Assembly: GCA_019694975.1 (NCBI GenBank)
Contig: JAIBAY010000001.1
Span: 62,001 to 126,000 of the forward strand
Direction: 5' to 3'
Source of the DNA: Chitinophagales bacterium
GTDB lineage: Bacteria; Bacteroidota; Bacteroidia; Chitinophagales; UBA10324
DNA: 64,000 nt
Part shown: piece by piece, positions 38,501 to 46,675 of the stretch
Numbering within the stretch: the first letter of the stretch is position 1
Layout: each line of letters starts with the position of its first letter
Made by a program: the position numbers and the translations under genes
The notes under the pieces: generated by a model
What the model was told of the DNA's origin: nothing
What the model saw: only the letters and a program-made list of their open reading frames with translations
Database searches by the model: none

Positions 38501-40359
38501 ACGACCTGGTCATCTGCTGCATCTTCATTCGATTTTCTCAGATGTACTTCTTTTATGCGCAGCCCGCCGGCTGCCATAGATTTAACAGTGTCTTGCAGAA
38601 GTTGATAATAGTAAGTTGTAATAGTGGCATGCGCGCCAGTTCCGGAGCCAAGCATTTCAGCATAGAGATAGTAAGTGCCGGGGGTCAGTGTAATACAGTT
38701 TTCATATGCATCCGGTGTGCCTCTTTCAAAAAGTATCTCTCCAAGACTATTGCTAAGCACTACGTAAGCCTCGCATTCACAGGGCGGATTGCCAAGCTCT
38801 ATCGATGTTGATATCCTGATTAACTGTTCTGCATTCACAAAAAAGGTATCCGCCGGTTTTGCGCTATTTGTGCCGTTGGCAGAAGCAAAGGCGCTCAGCA
38901 TGATTTTCGGAATTTCATTAGCTTCGAAGGTATCGATGCCAAACTCATCCATGTATCTGCCGAACCTGTTACCTTCAAAGGTATAGGAGGCAGAACCTCC
39001 GAGCGGATAATGAATGCGCTTAAGGATGGCGGCCTTCGCGAACTCAGTGTTGGGATTCCGGTTGGCACCATCGGCAGCACCGTTAAATGACAGGCATTCC
39101 TCACCGGGATAAGCAGGAACGAGTGTCTGATTTGACAGCGCACCATTGTAATATCCCCAATGATCCTGGGCTTTGGAATTCCTCGAAGGCATGGGAAGGG
39201 AGTCATATTCAAGCTGGTATGGAGGTAGTGAAATTCCATCGCTACCCCGCTCCGTAATTTTATCCAGCATAAGCCTTTTGCACTCCCTGGTATTGCAATT
39301 TTGATCTTCAACAGGATGATAGTGATATTGAAAGTCATAAGATTTAACAATTTCATTTTCTGCGTTCACTACTTCAATTTTCGATAACGCATAATCAAAT
39401 TCCGCATCTTCGCGTTCTGTTTCTGCATAAAACTTTACCGAGCCGGTTGAAAAATTTATCGCCTGTAACCTTTTCAATTCAATTTCAATTTGCGTCTCAC
39501 ATTCCGTGTCAAAATCTGCGCAGTACAAAAACGGGTCATTGAAGCGGGATTCGCTTGTGGTCGCATAGTATGCTATATCACCATCGGCATAATCAAAAGT
39601 GATGACGGTGCCACTGACGCTGGTTAGTGATGACAGATACCATGCTGACGGAATATTTTGATCAATCTGTTCAACACCTCCTTCGCAAACGGTTGTGGCT
39701 CTTGTCAATTCAATTTGATCGAATACATAAGTGCTGCCGTCCGGTGTAATGAATTTGAAAGAAGATAATTGTATTGGTGCAATGATCTTAATATCCTGAT
39801 ACGGAATGGTCCGGAAAATAAGTGCGCCTTCCGCGTCTTTTCCATCAATCACAAATTTTCCGGAATAGCCGGCGAAGTTGAAGAAGAATTCGTCCGGCTG
39901 CGCATCTATATGGTGGTCTGCAACATCCTCCAAATATTCATGCTGCTCCGCTGCATTGTAATTAGGAAATTCTGAAATACTCCCGGCAGTACTGATGAAT
40001 CCTGCTATAGGCCGCTCATCCGGAAGGCCCATGACTGTTCTGGAAACTACTCCACCTGCATTCAGCGACCATCCTAAACCGACCCATGATGCTATTTCTC
40101 CAACTTTAATACCGCCACCATGATAAGAGAGCGAAATTGGAAGTTTCACATCATGATCGGCGATTTCATAGAGTGGAATATTTATGGAAGGAATCCCGGA
40201 ACTTAGGTTGACCGGCGTGAGCGCATATTGCGCAAGTGCCGCTGCAGTAGGCGACGGAGGAATAACGGATATGTTCAATGGATCGGCAGGTTGTCCGTAT
40301 AGCGAAAGATTGAACAGGGAAGCAACAAGCAGCAGGGTTAATCTGTGATATCGCAGCAT
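32560..40359 (-). CDS. giant RHS-repeat polymorphic toxin with PD-(D/E)XK-like nuclease tip
   Basis: 2599 residues. Signal peptide (1-22, ...FNLSLYGQ), Bacteroidota RHS N-terminal region (PVNLSSGIPSINIPLYEI, SYHGGGIKVGEIASWVGLGWSLNAGGV), a DUF6443-like segment near 1240-1290 (RRSITYIDGIGRPFQKVEV), RHS/YD repeats, and the conserved core end (LDYGARWYDPQVGRWWVVDP, about 2314-2333; NIDPDGK to 2362). A Gly/Ala-rich linker (2363-2482) precedes the tip (2483-2599). In the tip, Glu2492, Asp2529/Asp2531 and Glu2544-Ser-Lys2546 followed by LTRNQ have the order and spacing of a PD-(D/E)XK nuclease. The RHS shell would encapsulate the tip, which is released to cut nucleic acid in a competitor. It has no T9SS domain. 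A -7/-33 promoter pair lies just upstream. Confidence 0.9.
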   Translation of the reverse strand: MLRYHRLTLLLVASLFNLSLYGQPADPLNISVIPPSPTAAALAQYALTPVNLSSGIPSINIPLYEIADHDVKLPISLSYHGGGIKVGEIASWVGLGWSLNAGGVVSRTVMGLPDERPIAGFISTAGSISEFPNYNAAEQHEYLEDVADHHIDAQPDEFFFNFAGYSGKFVIDGKDAEGALIFRTIPYQDIKIIAPIQLSSFKFITPDGSTYVFDQIELTRATTVCEGGVEQIDQNIPSAWYLSSLTSVSGTVITFDYADGDIAYYATTSESRFNDPFLYCADFDTECETQIEIELKRLQAINFSTGSVKFYAETEREDAEFDYALSKIEVVNAENEIVKSYDFQYHYHPVEDQNCNTRECKRLMLDKITERGSDGISLPPYQLEYDSLPMPSRNSKAQDHWGYYNGALSNQTLVPAYPGEECLSFNGAADGANRNPNTEFAKAAILKRIHYPLGGSASYTFEGNRFGRYMDEFGIDTFEANEIPKIMLSAFASANGTNSAKPADTFFVNAEQLIRISTSIELGNPPCECEAYVVLSNSLGEILFERGTPDAYENCITLTPGTYYLYAEMLGSGTGAHATITTYYYQLLQDTVKSMAAGGLRIKEVHLRKSNEDAADDQVVHYSYQMDSDTARCSGFLISSIVYDYGYTTRGFSELGGDGMTCDFQVRTSISQSPIYSYNGNPVFYPEVTEVFGDRQINGSGSFGRKTSVFSFAPDIGKLAYPFAPPNSYDYKRGLLLNEKIYDDQNRLITETSSEYVFETNNHFNAITGLKVAYLINDQLYNGIGADAFQFAFYNYTTQWVHLREQTKVDYFHDGTLITSTTSYFYDNPEHIQLTRKKTVRSDGTEATLVCRYPADYAIDNYSGNDPMIQALDAMRDARHMHNTVVEKYSYILTKKSPLKANLSNQVYGGSDGVITGSIKNGIALSIDNPEIGKLNMAKDTFLVAGSLNKFKIVDDKVLLDTIFQLDLKDALIKSSFTTSQVVNNVFICDVRYRGSLKFDYYNSHAQPVQFHQPYGEITSVVYDDISGDVSAVFHNTNLYEVGYTGFESTSQGQFVYDQANIQSEDPSGLMPRAVSGVRYYNLGSISHYVPELGKFILTFWSTVPVTLSGTGYTVASSSTGEVIGGFTYYQYQLDFSGSGSVLITGNGKIDELRFYPVTASVTSYSYKPLAGITEICDENSYISHFEYDHLSRFQYAEDHFGNALSFTEYHYRDESNSDDLNFIRSETSIQEGLQKTALSSASLSNMQSRRSITYIDGIGRPFQKVEVGLSPQGKDIVTCIEYDANGRQPRSYLPYPSATFPGQYKINALADLYNYYAAGTECEQTEYPFSEKEFENSPLNTVLRQASQGESWSLGFHNVRFSYRANYLNEVRLFLLNESAGSWSGNSFYAPGTLLVTETTDENDNVHVSYQDNNGKVIMEKHPAKVNSGTVPKTFDYAITCYGYDDLERLQLVITPEGYNKMVAAGNFAVKQSDDVWNFFCQYNKRGLVYAKKMPGIDWNYLVYDQLNREALSQDPNLRTSGKWMYHKFDAFGRMISSGLTTIAGKTYLELQDDLWQPAVICHESMAASSNGYTNVSFPTTLLEELSVNYYDHYDFNDDGNADYSSSSNQVARSKGKITGQFNIVIGSAPAIIEKTIPFYDYLGRIIETKGNNHEGEAESESFVYNFSGDVLQQERIHHYSYVPSGGGLGYNTDLIRKTRNEYDHAGRLKNTYLQVNEELEIWTGSFSYNELGQMIKRKLHNSLLGIMPVAIQKSMQTIDYKYNIRGWLTTVNDIDDVKENGDYWGMELHYNDGYPLLDAEAQYGGNIVWMAWKSCRDEGTRMYGFNYDPLNRLVKAKYGTASNAGITETDHYTVDGLSYDENGNIEGMKVHGAVSCNAQTSLFEYGVTDDLNYSYNGNQLKSVSDNVPLVGWGNSLDFKDVPGVTDYAYDANGNMLNDANKSIDISYNHLNLPSLFMKAEDHLKVTYNANGEKRKEEITENLQVHATGYFGDIIHEDGRPKRILFEDGYLLRDTSENWIPYYYIKDHLGNVRVVFKGQQLTWTNSNLTFEINANEEGAEFPKFKNVSTVRNEEVALQGNWSGKLSDMDGPYTDVPVKSGDTLQLSVYYYYAENNPQKSAPSQDHGEEILRPTFSLEMQDAPRNPHGTDFGNQVNKPSFGIQLNITGLSALLSGKKKSAGTQLKTDTSFAVPEAYILLSLRDTSGQEINQWRVEVDTGGYWSCIADSVGIHVPDGSQQYQLRVSMHNDSEQDVWFDTLLLKIGQQTNPVVQVNHYYPYGNLMADISWQSENSDTNNYLYNSKELHRSLNLNLLDYGARWYDPQVGRWWVVDPLANEPEQVDKAPYAAFWNDPVMNIDPDGKCPNCATAGIGSVIGGLMGGGIEILSQLYDYGIVNNWNAVGGAALQGVLTGGTAGFTGGASLLSIGAVSGSANAIGGAANRIIQGKSTTLTNVVADATVGAALGAGGKLVGNAVNSGTNNLSKSAKGKLGEAVTEIKYGVQGYKSAGKAEVLTGGKTSTGRPAVAKYDFDMINVFTGGRLTVESKFNSSTLTRNQVSARPLVTTPGGLIIDRTTSQGLGNIAKAAIVGAGTGVDAQKK
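32563..32913 (-). other. variable C-terminal nuclease toxin domain of the RHS protein
   Basis: Codes for residues 2483-2599. Key residues are Asp2529 and Asp2531 (YDFD), Glu2544 and Lys2546 (VESKF), and Gln2556 (RNQ), with a helix containing Glu2492 (GKLGEAVTEIK) before. This layout, helix-Glu, strand-Asp, ~13 residues, strand-ExK, then LT-x-NQ, is that of restriction-endonuclease-fold toxins. The call is by motif only. Confidence 0.7.
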
Positions 40360-40396
40360 ATAATAAATACAGTTACCAGATATTAAATAATAACTT

Positions 40397-40427
40397 CAAA
40401 GATATCTTCATGCATAGCTAATGACAA
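40397..40427 (-). promoter_or_regulatory. Bacteroidota-type promoter for the RHS toxin gene
   Basis: Minus strand: TTG (40427-40425) then a 20-base spacer and TATCTTTG (40404-40397), matching the TTTG/TAnnTTTG consensus and spacing. It lies 37 nt upstream of the ATG at 40359. Confidence 0.55.
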
Positions 40428-41067
40428 TAATCAAAAGAGATGATTTTACGAGGAAAATCCAATGCAGCTATATTGTTGTGCCATGTGTTTAGGGCACCTA
40501 GCTATTTATCGCGTATAAAAATGCAGTGTGGGTTTGTTACTGCGATAATAAGGTCACCAATCTGCAACAGTCATATTGATTGCGTACTGCAGAGTGTATC
40601 TTGCTTATGAGCCGGACAGGTTTATGCAACGGAAATAGTTTATCAAAATATCCCCTGCTTGTATGACGCGTAAATATGTTGCAATTAGAAGCTTTCCGCA
40701 TGAAAGAAATCTTGGCGCCGTTTGCAGAACTGAATGACTTTTCCGATAAAACGGATTAGAACGTCATTACCTAATTTATTTTCTATGGCAGATTTAGTCA
40801 CGGCACGGTGCAAACATGTAGTGTATACTTTGATCCGCCCACCAGTTTCTCATGGAGCCAAATCCGATCCACGGGAACTCTGCTAACAACTATCACAAGA
40901 ATCATTTGATATGTCAACCGTGACACACAACGGCCGAGACATTTTTATCTGAAAATGATCAGTGCTGCACAACCGATTTATCTTTTTCCGCCAACCTCCA
41001 ACCTCCCCAAACATTTGGAGCACACATTTTATTTCTTGAAATTCACCCTTTACCTATTTTCAAGCCC
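40428..41067. other. long intergenic region between RHS toxin and GH92 genes
   Basis: About 640 bp without a supported gene. A 27-codon frame at 40676-40759 (MLQLEAFRMKEILAPFAELN...) looks protein-like and slightly recalls the N-terminus of Crp/Fnr-type regulators, but it ends at once and has no continuation that I could find in other frames. No repeat or RNA seen. Confidence 0.4.
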
Positions 41068-44043
41068 GTGAAAAGAAAAACATCCCACTCCTGTCTGAAG
41101 GTTTTTATGCTGGCCATTGGTTTGTGCCCGCAGCTTTCACTTGCGCAATCTTCCGTTACCTCATTCGTAAATCCGTTCACCGGCACCGGCGGCCACGGCC
41201 ATACTTTTCCCGGTGCAACGCTTCCCTTCGGCATGGTGCAATTGTCGCCCGACACGCGTATTGACGGCAGTTGGGACGGCTGCGGCGGATATCATTACAG
41301 CGATTCCATCATCTACGGTTTCACGCATACCCATCTCAGCGGCACAGGCGTTAGCGATTACGGCGATATTCTGCTGATGCCAACACTGGGTGATCCCGTA
41401 CTGACTCCCCTGAAAAACGGATCTTACAAAGCGGGATATGCAGCTCATTTTTCCCATGCACGCGAATCGGCATCGCCGGGTTACTATGCCGTTCATCTCG
41501 ATGACGATAACATTGATGTGGAACTGACGGCATCCGTCAGGGCAGGCATGCATAAATACACCTTCCCGAAATCAGACCAGTCGAACATCATCCTCGACCT
41601 CGCCCACCGTGATGAGGTGGTTACCTCTTCCCTGAAAGTAATTGATGAGCGGCATGTGGAAGGTATGCGGCAGTCGAGAGGATGGGCAGCAAACCAGGTG
41701 ATCTATTTTGCGATTGAGTTCTCCAAACAGTTTAATGGTTACGGCATTTCCGATAATGGCGCACTGCTGCCGGCAGGCTCCCTGCTGACAGATCAGGAAC
41801 ATTCATCAAAAAACCTGCAGGCCTTCTTTCAATTTAATACAGCCTACGGTGAAATCATTTCAGCAAAGGTGGGATTGTCTGCCGTAAGCATGCAAGGTGC
41901 GCGCAACAACCTGGAGCGGGAACTTCCCATGTGGGATTTTGAACAGGTGCGGAGGAATGCCGATGCCACCTGGAATCAGCAGCTCAGCAAAATTGAGGTG
42001 AAAGGCGGCTCGCCTGCACAGCTGAAAATATTTTACACGGCACTGTACCATTGCATGATTGCACCCAATACCTATAATGACGTGGACAAAAACTATCGTG
42101 GCAGAGACGGTAAGGTGCATAATGGAAGGCTTACCTATTACACCGTTTTTTCATTGTGGGATACCTACAGGGCTTTGCATCCGCTGCTTACCATCCTTGC
42201 GCCCAAAGAAACGGGTGACTTCATCCAGACTATGCTGTTGCAATATGAACAGTCGGGAAGATTACCGGTGTGGGAACTGGCTGCCAATGAAACGGATTGC
42301 ATGATTGGTTACCATGCCGTTTCCGTTATTGCGGATGCCGCCGCTAAAGGGATTAAAACTTTCGACTATCAGCAGGCGCTCACTGCAATGAAAGGCAGTG
42401 CCAGCCAGGATATTTTCGGTTTATCCGCCTACCGGGAAAACGGCTGCATCAGTGTGTCAGACGAAGGAGAGTCTGTTTCCAAAACGCTGGAGTATGCGTA
42501 TGACGACTGGTGCATCGCGCAAATGGCGCGAAAGATCAATGACACTGCTGCTTACCGCGCCTACCTGCAACGCGCACAGTACTGGAAGAATCTGTTTGAT
42601 CCCTCCACCGGATTCATGCGGCCCAGGAAAAACGGGAATTTCATTTCACCCTTTGATCCATTTGAAGTGAATTTTAATTATACCGAAGCGAATGCATGGC
42701 AGTACCGGTTTGCAGTGCCGCAGGATATTGACGGTCTGAAGAAGATGATGGGTGCACAAAATTTTGAAGCTGCCTTAGACGCACTTTTCTCCGCTTCCAC
42801 AAATATTTCTGGCAGAGAACAGCCGGATATCAGCGGCATGATCGGACAATATGCACACGGCAATGAGCCGAGTCATCACATGGCTTACCTGTATGACTAT
42901 GCCGGTAATCCCGCGAAGACACAAACGCTGACACATAAGATCATGAATACCATGTACCATGATGCGCCGGATGGGCTCATCGGCAATGAAGACTGCGGGC
43001 AGATGAGTGCCTGGTATGTGCTGAGTGCCATGGGATTTTATCCCGTTACACCGGGCCAACCCGATTACGCTCTCGGCACGCCTCTCTTTGATACCATCAG
43101 GATTCACCTGGATAATCAGCGGACATTTACAATTGAAGCGCATCATAGCAATGACAGTGCTATATATATTCAGTCTATGAAGGTTAACGGCGTACCAACT
43201 GATACCTTTTTCATCACACAGGCAATGATCCTGACCGGCAAGACCGTTCGTCTCCAAATGGGCAATCAACCCGCTGCCGTTAAGCAAAATTGGATCACAG
43301 CTCCGCCTTCCGGTATTAGCGGTTACCAGATTGCAGTAAATCCGCAGATTGTGGCGGCAGACAAGTCATTCAAGGAGCAGATGAATGTTTCCCTGCAGTC
43401 AGCTGAACCGGGGAGTAAAATCTTTTTCACAAAAGACAATACCCATCCCGGAAAAAAATCTACGCCTTATGTAAAACCATTCACGATACGGGATAATACA
43501 ACTGTGCAGGCGATTGCCGCCGGCAGTAATGGTGCCATGAGCAAAGCAGTGACGGCGCATTTTACAAAGATTGAAACAGCATGGCAGATTTCTTACCTGA
43601 CCCGTTACGATCCGCAATATAACGGAGGTAGTGACCTTGCATTAATAGACGGGGAAACCGGCAACAGCAATTTTAAAAATGGTTCCTGGCAGGGATGGTG
43701 GGGCAAGGATATGCAGGTTATCGTTGACCTGGGAAAAATTCAAACCGTCACCGCTGCAGGCGCGGAGTTTCTGCAAACGCAGCAGGCATGGATCCTGTTG
43801 CCATCGGCGCTGGAGGTTGAAGTTTCTACAGACGGAATCGCATTTTCACCGTTCGCCATGGCACGGCATGATGTGGCAGCGATGGATAACAATGCCATCA
43901 TAAAGCAACTGATTGCCAAAGGAGCGCCGCAACAGGTCCGCTTTCTGAAATTCACGGCGTATAACTACGGCAAGCTGCCTGCAGCACACCTGTCAGCCGG
44001 CAATGATGCCTGGATTTTTTGTGATGAACTATTTATTCGCTGA
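41068..44043 (+). CDS. GH92 family alpha-mannosidase with C-terminal CHB_HEX-like and F5/8C domains
   Basis: 991 residues from a GTG start, chosen because the signal peptide (KVFMLAIGLCPQLSLAQ) follows and no ATG is nearer. The GH92 domain spans about 30-745, with GTGGHGHTFPGATLPFGMVQ (about 39-58), YGFTHTHLSGTG, SLWDTYRALHPL, YEQSGRLPVWELAANET, NEPSHHMAYLY and NEDCGQMSAWYVLSAMGFYP, all typical of calcium-dependent exo-alpha-mannosidases. Residues about 775-835 resemble the chitobiase C-terminal beta-sandwich (FTKDNTHPGKKSTPYVKPF), and about 850-991 an F5/8 type C (discoidin) binding domain (LIDGETGNSNF...WGKDMQVIVDLG). It should trim alpha-1,2- (or related) mannose from glycoproteins or N-glycans in the periplasm or outside. 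It has no T9SS domain. Confidence 0.95.
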   Translation: MKRKTSHSCLKVFMLAIGLCPQLSLAQSSVTSFVNPFTGTGGHGHTFPGATLPFGMVQLSPDTRIDGSWDGCGGYHYSDSIIYGFTHTHLSGTGVSDYGDILLMPTLGDPVLTPLKNGSYKAGYAAHFSHARESASPGYYAVHLDDDNIDVELTASVRAGMHKYTFPKSDQSNIILDLAHRDEVVTSSLKVIDERHVEGMRQSRGWAANQVIYFAIEFSKQFNGYGISDNGALLPAGSLLTDQEHSSKNLQAFFQFNTAYGEIISAKVGLSAVSMQGARNNLERELPMWDFEQVRRNADATWNQQLSKIEVKGGSPAQLKIFYTALYHCMIAPNTYNDVDKNYRGRDGKVHNGRLTYYTVFSLWDTYRALHPLLTILAPKETGDFIQTMLLQYEQSGRLPVWELAANETDCMIGYHAVSVIADAAAKGIKTFDYQQALTAMKGSASQDIFGLSAYRENGCISVSDEGESVSKTLEYAYDDWCIAQMARKINDTAAYRAYLQRAQYWKNLFDPSTGFMRPRKNGNFISPFDPFEVNFNYTEANAWQYRFAVPQDIDGLKKMMGAQNFEAALDALFSASTNISGREQPDISGMIGQYAHGNEPSHHMAYLYDYAGNPAKTQTLTHKIMNTMYHDAPDGLIGNEDCGQMSAWYVLSAMGFYPVTPGQPDYALGTPLFDTIRIHLDNQRTFTIEAHHSNDSAIYIQSMKVNGVPTDTFFITQAMILTGKTVRLQMGNQPAAVKQNWITAPPSGISGYQIAVNPQIVAADKSFKEQMNVSLQSAEPGSKIFFTKDNTHPGKKSTPYVKPFTIRDNTTVQAIAAGSNGAMSKAVTAHFTKIETAWQISYLTRYDPQYNGGSDLALIDGETGNSNFKNGSWQGWWGKDMQVIVDLGKIQTVTAAGAEFLQTQQAWILLPSALEVEVSTDGIAFSPFAMARHDVAAMDNNAIIKQLIAKGAPQQVRFLKFTAYNYGKLPAAHLSAGNDAWIFCDELFIR

Positions 44044-44280
44044 GAAACCCGTTGCACGCGGTGCTGATAATTATCTTATCAGGTCATAATAACCAAGGGC
44101 ATGATATCTTACATTTACAGACTGTACTGAACGACATATTGAAAATCAATAAGAAGGTGATAAGTAAGCATGGACTGCAGGGTGGGATGAAGTTTCATTG
44201 AATGAAAATCAGCATCGGGCGTAACTTCCTGCAGATTGCATGAATAATTTGAATTGAATAATCAATGCATTGAAGCGAAC

Positions 44281-45324
44281 ATGCAGCACCATTTAGTAAA
44301 ACAGTTTATGAGGTTTTTTCTGTTACTCCTGCTCTGCTTTGCCATGCAATCCACGTTACCGGTGGTTGCACAGTTGCCGCGATTCAAACCCACCACGATT
44401 GTTTATGACACCGCTTACCTAAACCGCTCGCCGTCCAAATGGTCTATCAGGCTGTATACTATTTCAAAGTATCAGCAATTCAGGTTGTACAGCGGTTCAA
44501 CCGGTGCCTCGCTGCGCTATGCACCCAACAAGTTCCTGGCAATCGGCGGCGGTGCTTCTTACAACCGGCTCAACCTTGATTTAGCTTTTTATTCCTTCTC
44601 GAATAATCCGCAGGATGACAACACGCATGAAAGCAAAACTTTTGATTTCATCGGTTCATTGTATACCGGGCAGCACATGTTTGAGATATTCCTTCAGCAG
44701 AGCACAGGTATGTTTGGCTGGCTCTACGAAAACGGAGGCATCCTGCCCTCGGCAGCGGATACACTGATACCATTCCGGCCCGACATCAATGCTTTTAATG
44801 TTGGCGCAGATTATCATTTCCTTTTCAATTCCGAAAGGATGACGTTCGCATCGCTGATTGGTACTGAGGTACAAAAACGCAGTGCGGGAGGTGCACTGTT
44901 AGGTGTCAACTTCAATTCCTTCAACCTGCATGCCGACAGCAGCATAGTGCCTGTCGGATGGTCAGCTTTTTTTGAAGACCATGGAGAGCTTAACCAATTG
45001 AATATTTTCAATCTCGGACTGAGCGCAGGATATGGCTACACCTTTGTTTTTCCACTGCACTTGTTTCTTACACTGTCCATCGCGCCCGGCATTTCCTTCA
45101 CCCGCAGTGAGGTATATGCAGATAATGCATGGTATGTTGCCGGTGATCCGGTAAAGGTTTCTTTCAAAGTAATCTCCAGGGGTGGATTCGGATACAGCGG
45201 AAATAAAATATACAGCATTCTTTCACTGGTGAATGATCAAAGCCTGATCAATCTTAATCACAAAAACCATTTCCAGGAAGACCTGGGTAAAGTAAAACTG
45301 GTTTTCGGCTATCGCCTGCATTAA
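44281..45324 (+). CDS. DUF4421 family outer-membrane/periplasmic protein
   Basis: 347 residues from the ATG at 44281; an in-frame TTG at 44254 would add nine. Signal peptide of about 30 residues (FFLLLLLCFAMQSTLPVVAQ). The body matches the DUF4421 pattern: a short N-terminal TTIVYDTAYL then KWSIRLYTISKYQQFRL and alternating amphipathic strands (SLRYAPNKFLAIGGGASY, NVGADYHFLFN, LSAGYGYTFVFPLHLFLTLSIAPG), ending with a charged LVFGYRLH strand. A barrel-like outer-membrane protein is likely. Its function in the family is unknown. It is convergent with the YkgJ-type gene 25 bp away. Confidence 0.8.
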   Translation: MQHHLVKQFMRFFLLLLLCFAMQSTLPVVAQLPRFKPTTIVYDTAYLNRSPSKWSIRLYTISKYQQFRLYSGSTGASLRYAPNKFLAIGGGASYNRLNLDLAFYSFSNNPQDDNTHESKTFDFIGSLYTGQHMFEIFLQQSTGMFGWLYENGGILPSAADTLIPFRPDINAFNVGADYHFLFNSERMTFASLIGTEVQKRSAGGALLGVNFNSFNLHADSSIVPVGWSAFFEDHGELNQLNIFNLGLSAGYGYTFVFPLHLFLTLSIAPGISFTRSEVYADNAWYVAGDPVKVSFKVISRGGFGYSGNKIYSILSLVNDQSLINLNHKNHFQEDLGKVKLVFGYRLH

Positions 45325-45349
45325 TGAATATTACGGGCCGCTGTTACGG

Positions 45350-45859
45350 TTATCCGAACTTCGCCTTTATCTTATCCACCATTTCACTCACGGCCGGGCA
45401 GATACCGATATTTTCAAATATTACATCAAGCTGTTCCGGCGACAGCCTCAATTTTGCAGGCGGATAGGTTCTGCAGCCCATTGGGCGAACTTCATAGATT
45501 GAACATTTATTATCGTCGCCTAAAAAAGTGCAGGGTAACGTCTTTGTAAAATATTCATAGTCCGGATCCGGCTTAAGATACTTTTTAATGAATGCTTCTT
45601 TCGTCATCTTAAAATGCCGGGCAATGCGCCTTATATCTGCAGCTTCAAATACCGGCTGCGCTATCTTACAGCAATTGGCACATTCAAGGCAATTGGTATG
45701 TGCAAACACTTCGTCGTTAACCGCCTTAAATGCTTTATCAAGGCCTTTGGGTTTATCAGTCTTGAAACGATCAAAGAGCTTCTTATTACTTCGCCGCTGC
45801 ACTTTTGCCTGTTGCTTTACTTTTTCAATCAGTCTTCTGAATTTCGCTGTTGTTGCCAT
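45350..45859 (-). CDS. YkgJ-type cysteine cluster protein
   Basis: 169 residues, cytoplasmic, no signal peptide. It contains the family's cysteine set: NCLECANCCK (about 55-64), PCTFL...CSIYEVRPMGCRTYPPAK near 110-135. These cysteines are thought to bind Zn or an Fe-S cluster. A very basic N-terminus (KVKQQAKVQRRSNKKLF) precedes it. The biochemical role of the family is not known; members are widespread in bacteria. It is a single gene with its own TACCTTTG box 17 nt upstream of the ATG, giving a very short leader. Its stop lies 25 bp from the convergent DUF4421 gene. Confidence 0.88.
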   Translation of the reverse strand: MATTAKFRRLIEKVKQQAKVQRRSNKKLFDRFKTDKPKGLDKAFKAVNDEVFAHTNCLECANCCKIAQPVFEAADIRRIARHFKMTKEAFIKKYLKPDPDYEYFTKTLPCTFLGDDNKCSIYEVRPMGCRTYPPAKLRLSPEQLDVIFENIGICPAVSEMVDKIKAKFG

Positions 45860-45876
45860 CGTATTTTTATCGCGCG

Positions 45877-45884
45877 CAAAGGTA
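45877..45884 (-). promoter_or_regulatory. candidate -7 box (TACCTTTG) for the YkgJ-type gene
   Basis: On the minus strand TACCTTTG fits TAnnTTTG exactly, 17 nt upstream of the start at 45859. Confidence 0.5.
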
Positions 45885-45956
45885 TATAAATGGAATGGTT
45901 GTAGTGAGTGACGGCATCCATCAACATTGTGACCTCTTACAATGTTTAGCAGGATA

Positions 45957-46544
45957 TCAGTCCCGCTTCAACAACCGCGCAACATACTTGCCGATGATGT
46001 CATACTCAATGTTAGCCTGATCGCCTTCTTTTAAATCCTTGAAGGTGGTATGTTCAAGTGTATATGGAATGATGGCCACCGAGAATTTCTTTTTGGATGC
46101 TTTGACCACCGTAAGGCTCACCCCATTTATACAAACTGAACCTTTCTCCACCAGCAACCGGCTTTTTGCTTCGCTGATCATGAAGGTATACATACGGCTG
46201 CCCTCTCTTTCCTCCACCTTCGCGCATTCCACCAGTTCATCCACATGACCCTGTACCAGGTGTCCGTCCAGTCTTCCGTTCATCAGCATGGAACGTTCCA
46301 GGTTAATCTCATCTCCTACCTTTCGATTCCGCAGGTTCGACCGTTGCAGTGTTTCATCGATTGCAGTTACTATATGACGATTGCCATCCACTGCTGTAAC
46401 GGTAAGGCAAATTCCGTCATGTGATACACTCTGATCAACCTTCAATGCATGGCTGATCGCTGATTCCAGTGTGAAATGGATATTTCCGTCCTCCCGTTGA
46501 ATAGCTGCGATATGTCCCGTCGTTTCAATAATGCCTGTAAACAT
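45957..46544 (-). CDS. ribE: riboflavin synthase, alpha subunit
   Basis: 195 residues, normal length (about 190-215). Joins two 6,7-dimethyl-8-ribityllumazine molecules to give riboflavin and the pyrimidinedione. Two homologous halves are visible: half one MFTGIIETTG, VSHDGICLTVTAV; half two RLDGHLVQGHVDE, SVCINGVSLTVV, each with the expected substrate-binding motifs (MFTG, S-x-x-G-x-x-L-T-V, GH-V). Cytoplasmic. No other rib genes are adjacent and I see no FMN riboswitch in the 130 bp upstream, so it appears to be a stand-alone gene. Confidence 0.97.
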   Translation of the reverse strand: MFTGIIETTGHIAAIQREDGNIHFTLESAISHALKVDQSVSHDGICLTVTAVDGNRHIVTAIDETLQRSNLRNRKVGDEINLERSMLMNGRLDGHLVQGHVDELVECAKVEEREGSRMYTFMISEAKSRLLVEKGSVCINGVSLTVVKASKKKFSVAIIPYTLEHTTFKDLKEGDQANIEYDIIGKYVARLLKRD

Positions 46545-46675
46545 GCTGATTTTAATTTTTACTGTGATGAAGTTTATTCAATCACTATTCCCGCAGGTAG
46601 CTGATCCATCATCATGACAGCAGTAATTAGTTTTGTGCATCTGCATGATGATGAAATTACAGCGTTACTGCAATA

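Noticed and set aside
40676..40759. 27-codon frame resembling a Crp/Fnr N-terminus
   Set aside because: Ends immediately with no downstream continuation in any frame; kept only as a note in the intergenic entry.
46545..46675. possible FMN riboswitch before riboflavin synthase
   Set aside because: The 130-bp spacer shows none of the conserved RFN-element sequence blocks.
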